The translations under genes were made by a program, and so were the position numbers. Of a stretch of 64,000 nucleotides of DNA, positions 24,028 to 31,205 are shown piece after piece. The DNA is from Vibrio furnissii CIP 102972 (GTDB lineage Bacteria; Pseudomonadota; Gammaproteobacteria; Enterobacterales; Vibrionaceae): positions 1,364,001 through 1,428,000 of the forward strand of contig NZ_ACZP01000014.1 in NCBI RefSeq assembly GCF_000176175.1, given 5' to 3'. Position 1 is the stretch's first letter. Each line of letters begins with the position of its first letter. The notes beneath the pieces were generated by a model. That model was not told the origin of the DNA. It ran no database searches and saw only the letters and a program-made list of their open reading frames with translations.

Positions 24028-24846
24028 TTATGCTTTGCTTTGGGTTGGATCTGAGCGGCTTGCCCAGCGCATGCCTGCTGCAATGACGAGAATCGTCACC
24101 ACATAGAACACCAATTGAATTGCGGTTGGGCGGGCTTGATAACCGACCAAGATATGCAGCAATTGGCCCAGCATCGAACGCTCCGACAAAATCGCATTTG
24201 AATTCCACAGTGGCGCCTGCGCGGTGAGGATCCCCGCTTGCATCAAATAACCGGCTGCAGAAGCGGCTAGGCCTGCGGCTAAGAAAAGAATCATCCAGCC
24301 TGTGACTCGGAACAACCAACGTGTCGGAATGCGGAGTAACCCAAAATAGAGTAGGGAACCGGCAATCACACCGGCAATGACGCCCAATGCGCCGCCTGTT
24401 AGCATGGATAAACCGGAGTCACCTCCCGCGGCAATACCATACAGGAACAGAACCACTTCCGAGCCTTCACGCAGCACCGCTAATCCTGTTGCGACGGAAA
24501 GAAAATACAATGGCAGTGAGCCGTCGTTGATTTGCGAACTGACCTGTTTTAAATGGGCAACCAGCTCGCGTGCATGTTTCGACATCCAGATGTTGTGCCA
24601 AGCGAGCATGAGAACTGCGGTGAGCAAGATCCCAGCGTTAAATAGCTCTTGGCCCATGCCTTCGAACGTCGATGCAATCGCGCCAGCAGAAAATGCGACG
24701 ATCAAAGCGCCAAACAAGCCGGCAGTGACACCACCGAAAATCCAACGCGTACGACCGGGTAAGCCTTTTGTTGCGGCCATCAGAATGGTCACAATCAATG
24801 CCGCTTCCAACACTTCACGAAAGACGATAATGGCTGAACTCAACAT
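24028..24846 (-). CDS. FTR1-family iron permease (EfeU-like)
   Basis: The 272-residue membrane protein has about seven helices and both FTR1 iron-binding motifs. These are REVLE at residues 10-14 and REGSE at 126-130, where the glutamates carry ferric iron in the yeast and EfeU proteins. It would import iron, using a partner that delivers or oxidises it. The cupredoxin gene 13 bases upstream is co-transcribed and is the likely partner. No EfeB peroxidase or EfeO M75 domain is present. The ATG has GAGGACAACTC ahead of it. Confidence 0.9.
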   Translation of the reverse strand: MLSSAIIVFREVLEAALIVTILMAATKGLPGRTRWIFGGVTAGLFGALIVAFSAGAIASTFEGMGQELFNAGILLTAVLMLAWHNIWMSKHARELVAHLKQVSSQINDGSLPLYFLSVATGLAVLREGSEVVLFLYGIAAGGDSGLSMLTGGALGVIAGVIAGSLLYFGLLRIPTRWLFRVTGWMILFLAAGLAASAAGYLMQAGILTAQAPLWNSNAILSERSMLGQLLHILVGYQARPTAIQLVFYVVTILVIAAGMRWASRSDPTQSKA

Positions 24847-24859
24847 GAGTTGTCCTCGC

Positions 24860-25183
24860 TTATTTTACAATCAGTGAACCTTGAGCGGTGTCTTCATGGA
24901 ACTCACCAAAGAATTCGAATTCGCCTGGGCCGAAAGGACCCACTAAGACGGTGATTTGGCTATTGCCCGCAACCACTTTTTCCGCGTGAAAATCTTCGCC
25001 TTCAAACTCTTCAGCCGTATCATCGAGGTTTTTAACGATCAGTTTGACCTGTTGATGCGCTGGAATTTCGAGGTGCGCCGGGTTGAACTGATGGTCTTTA
25101 ATGGTGATTTCAAATGTTGGGGTATCAGCCAAAGCCGGTAGGCTCGCGCTCAGCAGAAGTGGGAGAAGAAGGAACTTTTTCAT
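24860..25183 (-). CDS. Periplasmic cupredoxin-like protein paired with the FTR1 permease
   Basis: From the ATG at 25183 the product is 107 residues with a signal peptide ending SLPALA. The mature part has the beta-sandwich pattern of the EfeO cupredoxin domain: FEITIKDHQFNPAHLEIPA, VKNLDDTAEEFEGEDFHAEK and GPGEFEFFGEFHEDTAQGSL. The usual C-terminal Cys-x-His-x-Met copper ligands are replaced by acidic and His residues, which suits iron or manganese binding. It lies upstream of the FTR1 gene in the same operon and probably hands metal to the permease. The region before it has a possible Fur box. Confidence 0.83.
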   Translation of the reverse strand: MKKFLLLPLLLSASLPALADTPTFEITIKDHQFNPAHLEIPAHQQVKLIVKNLDDTAEEFEGEDFHAEKVVAGNSQITVLVGPFGPGEFEFFGEFHEDTAQGSLIVK

Positions 25184-25206
25184 CAATGAATATCTCTGTT
25201 ACATCA

Positions 25207-25225
25207 AATAAGAATGGTTATTATA
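25207..25225 (-). promoter_or_regulatory. Candidate Fur box before the cupredoxin-FTR1 operon
   Basis: The 19 bases AATAAGAATGGTTATTATA match the 9-1-9 Fur consensus at roughly 13 positions and lie 24 bases upstream of the start. The match is moderate, but the gene function fits iron control. Confidence 0.45.
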
Positions 25226-25532
25226 TTTATTGTTAGTAAATGTAACAAATGATTTAATTTAGTAAATGCATAGATAAGGGTATGGATGTGCTGAGTTGAA
25301 TTCGCTGATGCCAATACTGGAGTGACGTGACGTGCACAATGTGTCGCTTTGTACTGATGCCTCGGCACTGGTGCTGTGGTTTGGTCGGGGGCCGCTCTGT
25401 TTGAGTCAACGAATGTCGTTACGCCCGTTGGCCGCTCATAAAAGACATGGGGTGGATGCGAGGGATCTGTTAGACTGCCGCCTTGTCCCGTGGCATTGCG
25501 CTGCGGCAGATTTGACGATTGGAATAGAATTG
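25226..25532. other. Intergenic stretch before the VF530-family gene
   Basis: About 300 bases hold the divergent promoters of the iron operon (left) and the VF530 gene (right). A frame from 25332 reads in phase into the VF530 gene, but its extra 67 residues are low-quality and lack a ribosome site. I see no other gene here. Confidence 0.4.
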
Positions 25533-25751
25533 ATGAACCAAGCACAACCGAACAATCCATTACATGGGTTAACTCTTGAAAAAATCCTCACGCGTTTAGT
25601 CGAGCATTATGGTTGGAGCGGGTTGTATCGCGAAGTCCGTGTTAACTGTTTCGATAACGATCCATCAATTAAGTCGTCCTTAAAATTTCTACGTAAAACG
25701 CAATGGGCCAGAGACAAAGTTGAAGCGTTGTACATCAATACGTTCTCCTGA
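25533..25751 (+). CDS. VF530-family DNA-binding-type small protein (DUF2132)
   Basis: The 72-residue product has no signal peptide. NPLHGLTLEKILTRLVEHYGW and NCFDNDPSIKSSLKFLRKTQWAR are the signature of the VF530 family, first named from Vibrio fischeri. The fold is a small helical bundle thought to bind nucleic acid; the role is unknown. I chose the ATG at 25533 because family members start here. The ribosome site (TTGGAATAG) is weak. Confidence 0.85.
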   Translation: MNQAQPNNPLHGLTLEKILTRLVEHYGWSGLYREVRVNCFDNDPSIKSSLKFLRKTQWARDKVEALYINTFS

Positions 25752-25935
25752 TCACGACTTTGACCTCATTGGTTCAGGCCAGCGATATGCGTTGTGGGCC
25801 TTGAATACGCTTTGGGCAGAATACGCGCTTGGTGATGGGGTGGCTGAAAACGATGACACTTTGCCGCACAGTTAACGTTGTTGGCTCGTTTGCTTTGTTA
25901 TGATGACGCCCCGCGACCCAATCTATTGGTTTGTC

Positions 25936-26736
25936 ATGATTGAATCTATCTACCAACACATGTGGGACAACTTTTGTGACGCGATGTGTCATAACCGCTA
26001 TGTCCAAGACCCTTATCTGACTTATCAAAGCGATACGCGCCGAGGCATAACGGCGTTGGCGTATTTGCAGTCCAACAGTCAGTTTCATCACCGACGGGCA
26101 CCGCATGATGAGTCACGACATTATCAGTTACGGCAGAATCGGTTACGAAACGTGTCGCCACTTGAGTACCTGTCTTTAACGGCAAATATCGAGGCGTTTC
26201 TTGACCAAGTCAGAACGTTGGAACCTGAGCAGTATTATTATCCTCAAAATGAACTTCATATCACGCTGTTGTCGGTGATCTCTTGTGTGGCGGGCTTTCA
26301 GCTCACCGATATTGACGTTGCCCGTTACGCTGCGGTTTTTCAACACGCCTTACGTAATATCGAACCCATCGACATTGAATTTCGTGGGGTGACCGCCTCG
26401 CCTGAATGCATTGTGATTCAAGGGTTTCCGCAAGGAAACGGGCTGAACGCCTTGCGCGAACGCCTTAGAGATGAACTCCAGCGTTCAGGGTTACCAACGA
26501 CGGCTGACAGCCGCTACAAACTTGTGACGGCCCATGCGTCTGCTGTGCGTTTTCGTGCGCCTCTCAACAATACCGAGGCGTTGCTTCAACTTTGCCAGCG
26601 CTATCGTCACCATGTGTTCGGCCGAATGACACTGTCTGCGTGTGAATTGGTGTTTAACAATTGGTATCAACAGCGTTCCGTCACGCAATCACTCGCGCAG
26701 TGCGTGTTGCTGGCTCCCGTTGGCGTCGAAAAATAG
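25936..26736 (+). CDS. 2H phosphoesterase-like protein
   Basis: The frame gives 266 residues from the ATG at 25936, or 278 from 25900; neither start has a good ribosome site. Two short motifs spaced about 110 residues apart, ELHITLLSVI and TAHASAVRFRAP, match the paired H-x-T/S of the 2H phosphoesterase (LigT-like) fold. Members cleave or form 2',5' bonds or cyclic phosphates in RNA and nucleotides. The N-terminal ~70 residues are not part of that fold. Genes of this kind are often annotated only as hypothetical or mutarotase. The substrate is unknown. Confidence 0.6.
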   Translation: MIESIYQHMWDNFCDAMCHNRYVQDPYLTYQSDTRRGITALAYLQSNSQFHHRRAPHDESRHYQLRQNRLRNVSPLEYLSLTANIEAFLDQVRTLEPEQYYYPQNELHITLLSVISCVAGFQLTDIDVARYAAVFQHALRNIEPIDIEFRGVTASPECIVIQGFPQGNGLNALRERLRDELQRSGLPTTADSRYKLVTAHASAVRFRAPLNNTEALLQLCQRYRHHVFGRMTLSACELVFNNWYQQRSVTQSLAQCVLLAPVGVEK

Positions 26737-26821
26737 AGCAATCAAGCTGACGGAGCGATCCCATACGCTGGAATGACGTATTAAGAACGTTTGTAGCATC
26801 GGCCAATATGGGAGCCCAAGC

Positions 26822-27289
26822 GTGAATATCTTTATTTTGGATAACGACATCAAATTGTGCGCGCAATATCATTGCGACCAGCATGTGGTGAAAATGATTC
26901 TTGAGAGCGTGCAATTGCTGTGTACCGCTTTGAACAAGAAGGGATTTGAAACGCCTTATAAATCGACTCATATGAAACATCCGTGTGTTTTGTGGGTTGA
27001 AGAGTCTTACGACAATTTCTTATGGTTAACGGAGTTAGTGCGCGAGCTGAACGCAGAATATCAGTTCCGGTATGATAAGTCGGCAGACCACAAATCCATG
27101 GCAGTATTAGCGCAGATACAGCAGCACACCTATCCGGCGTTGGGCTTGACTGAGTTTGCTCAAGCCATGCCGGATGAATACAAAATACCGGGTGATGCCG
27201 TTCATGCGTATCGACGATTCTATGCGGGAGAGAAAATGGGCTTTGCACGTTGGACCAAACGCGAGTTACCAGCGTGGTTGAGCGTGTAA
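26822..27289 (+). CDS. Phage-type conserved hypothetical protein
   Basis: The 155-residue protein starts at a GTG with a GGGAG site ahead. Its N-terminus NIFILDNDIKLCAQYHCDQH, followed by VVKMILESVQLLC, resembles a hypothetical family frequent in T4-like and vibrio phages. The family has several conserved His and Cys residues (Cys13, His17, Cys18, His21) that may bind metal or form an active site. No function is established. There are no other phage genes around it, so it is probably a single acquired gene. Confidence 0.7.
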   Translation: MNIFILDNDIKLCAQYHCDQHVVKMILESVQLLCTALNKKGFETPYKSTHMKHPCVLWVEESYDNFLWLTELVRELNAEYQFRYDKSADHKSMAVLAQIQQHTYPALGLTEFAQAMPDEYKIPGDAVHAYRRFYAGEKMGFARWTKRELPAWLSV

Positions 27290-27413
27290 ATGCACGGATG
27301 TGAGGAGCATGTTTACCAAAGCGCTAACGTCACGTGAACATTCACCGGACTTTCATTGGTTATAGTTTTCAATATCAAATATCGATATAAAACTCACTAG
27401 CGAGTCAGGTCCG

Positions 27414-27587
27414 ATGAAAAACTATCTTTTAATTGCTGCTGTGTCTTTCACCCTGTTTGGCTGTCAACTCACGCGTGTTGAAGGGCGCGTTGATGACGTC
27501 GACGTGAAAGTCCATTCTGGTGATTCACACAGCAAGGATCGTGGTCATTTTTGCCCGCCAGGTCAGGCCAAAAAAGGCAACTGCTAA
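27414..27587 (+). CDS. Small lipoprotein, 57 residues
   Basis: The short frame encodes a lipoprotein with the lipobox LFGC (Cys17) after a hydrophobic signal. A charged mature part follows (RVEGRVDDVDVKVHSGDSHS), then a Cys-containing end HFCPPGQAKKGNC. The YxxxxPPGxxKKGxC-like tail is found in several short envelope proteins of Vibrio and Pseudomonas. The ATG has a weak site (CAGGTCCG). A clear terminator follows the stop, supporting a real single-gene unit. The function is unknown. Confidence 0.75.
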   Translation: MKNYLLIAAVSFTLFGCQLTRVEGRVDDVDVKVHSGDSHSKDRGHFCPPGQAKKGNC

Positions 27588-27601
27588 ATTTATTTACTCT
27601 C

Positions 27602-27633
27602 AAAAAGCCAGCGTTGATCGTCTGGCTTTTTTT
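27602..27633 (+). terminator. Terminator of the small lipoprotein gene
   Basis: AAAAAGCCAG-CGTTGATCGT-CTGGCTTTTTTT is a hairpin with a T-run starting 15 bases after the stop. Confidence 0.85.
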
Positions 27634-27697
27634 ATGCGCAGGTGGCATGGTATCTCGATGAATTGCAACGCGAATATAACGTGATCAGGAAGTGAAT

Positions 27698-28114
27698 ATG
27701 CCAGTGACCATCACCACGACACCAACGGAAGCCGAAATAGAGATCATCCGAAATGGCTTACGTGAACACAATTTTCCTCATTTAGGCGATGTGTACCGTA
27801 CCGATATTGCCTGTTTCACAGAAGATGAACACGGTGTCAAAACGGGAGGGCTTTATGGTGAAATTTTTGGCCATTGGCTGATGGTGAAGTTTCTTTGGGT
27901 CGACCAAAACGTCAAAGGTCGCGGACTGGGCAGCCAATTGTTGTTGCAAGCAGAAGCGTTTGCCCGTGAGAAAGGGTGCCACGCTTGTCTGCTGGATACG
28001 TTCAGTTTTCAAGCCAAACCGTTTTATGAAAAACTGGGTTACGAAGTACAGATGATCCTACACGATCATCCGGTGTCCACTGAACGCTATTATCTGACCA
28101 AATCGCTGGTTTAA
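27698..28114 (+). CDS. GNAT-family N-acetyltransferase
   Basis: The ATG at 27698 has an AGGA site 7 bases ahead; a GTG at 27692 is less likely. The 138-residue protein has the acetyl-CoA loop VKGRGLGSQLL, matching the R/Q-x-x-G-x-G/A motif, and the C-terminal segment AKPFYEKLGYEVQ. The acceptor is unknown. The short gap of five bases to the DUF1289 gene suggests co-transcription. Confidence 0.88.
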   Translation: MPVTITTTPTEAEIEIIRNGLREHNFPHLGDVYRTDIACFTEDEHGVKTGGLYGEIFGHWLMVKFLWVDQNVKGRGLGSQLLLQAEAFAREKGCHACLLDTFSFQAKPFYEKLGYEVQMILHDHPVSTERYYLTKSLV

Positions 28115-28119
28115 TCGTC

Positions 28120-28317
28120 ATGGCAAGCACTGAGTCCGAATCGGCTGTTCCGTCTCCCTGTATCCGTAACTGTTGCCTGGATGATAACGATGTCTGTCTG
28201 GGCTGTTTTCGTACACTAGAAGAAATTTTGGCCTGGAACCGATCAAGCGAGCCTGAAAAGGCGGAGATTTTATTGCGCTGTGCTGCCAGGAAACGCGCCA
28301 AATTCAACCGCCGTTGA
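28120..28317 (+). CDS. DUF1289 family small cysteine-rich protein
   Basis: The 65-residue protein has the DUF1289 pattern PCIRNCCLDDNDVCLGCFRT followed by EEILAWNRSSEPEKAEIL. The four spaced cysteines probably bind a metal or an Fe-S cluster. Members are common in proteobacteria, with no assigned role. It follows the GNAT gene closely. Confidence 0.88.
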   Translation: MASTESESAVPSPCIRNCCLDDNDVCLGCFRTLEEILAWNRSSEPEKAEILLRCAARKRAKFNRR

Positions 28318-28417
28318 ACTATGCCACTATGCGCTCAAGCCTTGCAATGACTGGTCTGTCAACTGATGAACGCGGGATCGCTGGTCTATACTTACCGGGT
28401 ACAAACAGGAGGTAAGT

Positions 28418-28693
28418 ATGCCTAAATATGTTATTGAACGGGATCTTGCGGGGGCGGGTAGCCTGACGCAGGACGATCTCAGAGCCATTTCACAGAAATC
28501 ATGTAACGTATTGGAAGTTTTGGGCCCGAGAATTCAGTGGGTTGAGAGCTACGTGACGCCGGATAAAGTGTATTGTGTGTATATTGCACCTGATGAAGCG
28601 CTGATTCGCAAGCATGCGGAGATGGGAGAGTTCCCGGTCAGTGCAATCTACCTGGTGAATGCGGTAATTGACCCTACCAGTGCGGAAGCCTGA
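28418..28693 (+). CDS. DUF4242 family (nickel-binding-type) protein
   Basis: The 91-residue soluble protein begins PKYVIERDLAGAGSLTQDDL and contains WVESYVTPDKVYCVYIAPDE. This is the DUF4242 ferredoxin-like fold; one Streptomyces member binds nickel. The ribosome site AGGAGGTAAGT is strong. The role here is unknown. Confidence 0.82.
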   Translation: MPKYVIERDLAGAGSLTQDDLRAISQKSCNVLEVLGPRIQWVESYVTPDKVYCVYIAPDEALIRKHAEMGEFPVSAIYLVNAVIDPTSAEA

Positions 28694-28698
28694 AAAAA

Positions 28699-28728
28699 CA
28701 GCGACTCATGCAGTGTAATGAGTCGCTG
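28699..28728 (+). repeat. Strong hairpin after the DUF4242 gene
   Basis: CAGCGACTCAT and ATGAGTCGCTG are perfect 11-base arms around an 8-base loop. No T-run follows, so it may be a Rho-dependent or processing structure rather than a simple terminator. Confidence 0.6.
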
Positions 28729-28889
28729 CTATTGAATCATCCATGAAAACCTTACTCCTGTTGGTGTGTTCCGGTTTAGCGCCGATATCATGAATTCCCT
28801 AAGAGAGCACCAAGTGCGTTGAGCGTAGAACTTGGTACTCTGTACATCGTGATTTGCAATCATTCCCCGAAGGCAATAAACCCACGTCA

Positions 28890-29072
28890 TCATGAGTCGA
28901 TGACGAGATTGTTGTTCTCATCTGTGTACAGGCATGCCTGATTACGTTGGATCAACTGAACGGCATACGAAGGCGACACAGCGTGTAGCTGCCCTTTCAT
29001 ATGAAGTGCTGGTGACTCCCAAGCATCATCTTTGTACATGCCGGTTTGTGTGTACTGAATCAATACTTTCAT
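28890..29072 (-). CDS. Small hypothetical protein (60 residues) behind a Fur-like site
   Basis: On the minus strand an ATG with a GTAAGGAAGTTCC site opens a 60-residue soluble protein. It runs KVLIQYTQTGMYKDDAWESP, then a C-terminal part with CLYTDENNNLVIDS. I do not recognise a family. It looks like a compact beta-rich protein. A Fur-like sequence sits 11-28 bases ahead of the start, so it may be made under iron starvation. It points against its neighbours, which also suggests an independent unit. Confidence 0.65.
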   Translation of the reverse strand: MKVLIQYTQTGMYKDDAWESPALHMKGQLHAVSPSYAVQLIQRNQACLYTDENNNLVIDS

Positions 29073-29082
29073 GGAACTTCCT

Positions 29083-29100
29083 TACATCATTATCATTATT
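29083..29100 (-). promoter_or_regulatory. Candidate Fur box before the 60-residue protein
   Basis: On the minus strand the sequence AATAATGATAATGATGTA matches three GATAAT-type Fur hexamers at about 14 of 18 positions. It overlaps the expected promoter and ribosome-site region. Confidence 0.55.
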
Positions 29101-29287
29101 CGCATTTTTAAAATATGGCGAGAATTTAAGTTGTGCATCTGTTAAAAATGAAACATTATTTTTACCAATTGGCCGTCGCTCATTTTTGTAGGGTGAGTAA
29201 TGATGACGTGCTACACACTTTCTTTGGTGTTTGAGCTCCGCTTAAACATCGAAAATGCGCTTTAACCTTTATCGATAGGAAATACGT

Positions 29288-29701
29288 ATGGACTACCCAA
29301 TTGAAGCGTCTTGTCAGTGTGGACAGGTAAGCTACAAACTCTTTACTGCGCCCAAAAAAGTAATCGCGTGTCATTGTCAGGAGTGTCAGAAACTCTCGAC
29401 GGCACCTTTTAGCGTGACCGCGATGGTGCCTGCAGATGCCATTGAATTTAGTGGCGAGATGAACAAATGGGGGCGAGTTGCGGCCAGCGGAAATCAAAAT
29501 GACGGGTATTCGTGCAGCACCTGTGGGAATCGCATTTATCAAATCAACCCGGCGCAACCTGAACTGATCAAACTCAAGCTCAAACCGGTGGGGCTCAAAA
29601 ACGATGCGTTGTTTGAACCCCAAGCTCATGTTTGGGTGAGTGAGAAGCTCAGTTGGGTCGTGCTCCCCGAAGGGGTTCCTGCGTTCGACAAGCAAGTATG
29701 A
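29288..29701 (+). CDS. GFA-family (CENP-V/glutathione-dependent formaldehyde-activating) protein
   Basis: The 137-residue protein shows the GFA zinc-site pattern: ASCQCGQVSYKL, then ACHCQECQKLSTAPFSV, then SCSTCGNRIYQ. Related enzymes were proposed to join formaldehyde to glutathione, but most family members have no proven reaction. The ATG has ATAGGAAATACGT ahead of it. It precedes a MerR regulator and a second GFA gene, so it may belong to an aldehyde or thiol stress response. Confidence 0.87.
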   Translation: MDYPIEASCQCGQVSYKLFTAPKKVIACHCQECQKLSTAPFSVTAMVPADAIEFSGEMNKWGRVAASGNQNDGYSCSTCGNRIYQINPAQPELIKLKLKPVGLKNDALFEPQAHVWVSEKLSWVVLPEGVPAFDKQV

Positions 29702-29729
29702 GGCAGGTTGGTTGAGTGACAACGGCGAG

Positions 29730-29747
29730 GTGAACCGTTCGGTTCAC
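29730..29747. repeat. Palindrome GTGAACCG-TT-CGGTTCAC
   Basis: Two perfect 8-base arms with a 2-base centre lie in the 217-base gap between the first GFA gene and the MerR gene. Its size suits a repressor operator. It has no T-run, so it is unlikely to be a terminator. Confidence 0.5.
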
Positions 29748-29918
29748 TTCAATGTACGCCGATTCGAAATCATGACCACCAATCCGACGATAAACAACGG
29801 TCGCGCTTCTGTCAGGCATCGCGCTCTCGATACCGTGCATTCACCAGACCTCGTTGTTTTTCTCACCTCATCTATGAGCAGTGACACTGCGCCCACGATC
29901 CGATTGAACGAGGCTCCC

Positions 29919-30275
29919 ATGAATATCAAAGCATTTTCCGAACTCACGGGTTTGAGCGCCTACACGCTGCGCTATTACGAAAAAATCGGACTACTAAAAA
30001 ATGTCCAGCGCACACCAAGTGGCCGACGTGTCTACACCACGAAAGAGGTTGAATGGGTGCGCTTTATTGTGCGTTTGAAAGAAACCGGAATGCCATTGAG
30101 TGACATTTTACGGTATGCAGAGCTACGCGCTTGTGGCACAGTAAGCCACTTTGAGCGCCAACACCTGTTGGAAGAGCATCGAAAACAGCTTAAAGCGCAT
30201 CTTGATGTGCAGCTGAATCACCTGAAAGCGCTGGATACCAAAATTGAATGGTACAAAACGCAGGATGGCCATTGA
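29919..30275 (+). CDS. MerR-family regulator (AdhR/NmlR-like)
   Basis: I start at the ATG at 29919, which has GAGG ahead of it and opens the DNA-binding domain directly (NIKAFSELTGLSAYTLRYYE). A longer frame from 29640 has no such support. The 118-residue protein ends in a helix suited to dimerisation (QHLLEEHRKQLKAHLDVQL). A single Cys in RYAELRACGTVSHFE sits in the place where AdhR/NmlR-type sensors keep their reactive cysteine for aldehydes. Its stop codon lies inside a MerR-type promoter for the next gene. Confidence 0.88.
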   Translation: MNIKAFSELTGLSAYTLRYYEKIGLLKNVQRTPSGRRVYTTKEVEWVRFIVRLKETGMPLSDILRYAELRACGTVSHFERQHLLEEHRKQLKAHLDVQLNHLKALDTKIEWYKTQDGH

Positions 30276-30302
30276 CTTAGAGTTAACTCTAACATGTAAG
30301 GT
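30272..30302 (+). promoter_or_regulatory. MerR-type promoter of the carboxymuconolactone decarboxylase gene
   Basis: A -35 box TTGACT (30272-30277) is followed after 19 bases by TAAGGT (30297-30302). The spacer carries the perfect 16-base palindrome TTAGAGTTAACTCTAA (30277-30292). A long spacer filled by a palindrome is the signature of promoters twisted open by MerR-family activators. AdhR and NmlR sites are of similar sequence. Confidence 0.75.
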
Positions 30303-30331
30303 TCTTTTGTTGTCTACACAGGAGAATCAAC

Positions 30332-30721
30332 ATGGAACATACACGCTTTGCGGCCGGTTTGGCCAAGCTCAAAGAGATCGATGGTGAAGCTGGTCAGAAG
30401 GTGATGGAAAGCTTGCAGGATATCTGCCCGGATTTGGCGCGCTACACGGTTGAGTATCCGTTTGGTGATATTTATCGTCGTGACGGTTTGGATCTGCGGT
30501 CGCGTGAAATTGCTACAGTGGCGGCACTCACCGCCCTTGGGCATTGCACGCCGCAATTAAAGGTTCATCTGAATGCTGCATTAAATGTCGGATGTACCGA
30601 AGATGAGCTCAAGGAAGTGATTGTCCAGATGTCGGTTTACGCGGGTTTCCCGGCGGCGCTTAACGGCATGTTTGCGTTCAAGGACGTACTGGCGGAGCGA
30701 GCATCGCCTTCGTCCCAATAA
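30332..30721 (+). CDS. Carboxymuconolactone decarboxylase-family protein
   Basis: The 129-residue protein has the CMD/AhpD-like fold region SREIATVAALTALGHCTPQLKVHLNAAL. This family includes gamma-carboxymuconolactone decarboxylases and many small stress proteins of unknown reaction. There is one Cys (GHC) rather than the CxxC of AhpD, so peroxidase reductase activity is unlikely. It follows a MerR-type promoter. In B. subtilis a similar protein (YraC) lies beside AdhR in the aldehyde-responsive locus. Confidence 0.88.
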   Translation: MEHTRFAAGLAKLKEIDGEAGQKVMESLQDICPDLARYTVEYPFGDIYRRDGLDLRSREIATVAALTALGHCTPQLKVHLNAALNVGCTEDELKEVIVQMSVYAGFPAALNGMFAFKDVLAERASPSSQ

Positions 30722-30749
30722 GCCATATTTTGGTTCTAAGGAAGGAACA

Positions 30750-31145
30750 ATGATTAAACAAGTTGGCCCAACAACGATTCAGGAAAAGCATCGCGCGACG
30801 TGCCATTGTGGGACGGTAGAATTGGAACTCAGCTTACCGAATGGCATCGTGGATCCACGTCGCTGTGATTGTTCGATTTGTCGACGCAAAGGCGCGATTG
30901 TCGCTTCCGTCACTTTGGATGCAATACGCATTGTGAAAGGGCAGGAAGCGCTGCGCCTGTACCAGTTCAATACGAACACGGCCAAACACTACTTTTGCTC
31001 GGTGTGTGGCATCTATACGCATCATCAGCGCCGGTCTAATCCTCACCAATATGGGTACAACGTCGGTTGTTTGGACGGCGTCAACCCATTCGATTTAGGG
31101 GATGTTGTCACCAATGATGGTGTCAACCATCCTGCCGATCGCTAA
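30750..31145 (+). CDS. GFA-family protein, second copy
   Basis: From the ATG at 30750 (site AAGGAAGGAAC) the product has 131 residues. It carries the GFA zinc pattern ATCHCGTVELEL, CDCSICRRKGAIVAS and YFCSVCGIYTHH. It differs clearly from the copy at 29288, so the two are not a recent duplication. It lies 28 bases after the carboxymuconolactone decarboxylase gene and is probably under the same MerR-controlled promoter, which points to an aldehyde or thiol-adduct role. Confidence 0.87.
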   Translation: MIKQVGPTTIQEKHRATCHCGTVELELSLPNGIVDPRRCDCSICRRKGAIVASVTLDAIRIVKGQEALRLYQFNTNTAKHYFCSVCGIYTHHQRRSNPHQYGYNVGCLDGVNPFDLGDVVTNDGVNHPADR

Positions 31146-31205
31146 GTCATCGCGCTGACCCACGTTAAGCGTCACACGCATCTGTTGTAAAGGGACGACA
31201 CAACT

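Noticed and set aside
25332..25532. A longer start for the VF530-family protein
   Set aside because: The extra 67 residues have no ribosome site and no resemblance to the family, which begins close to the ATG at 25533.
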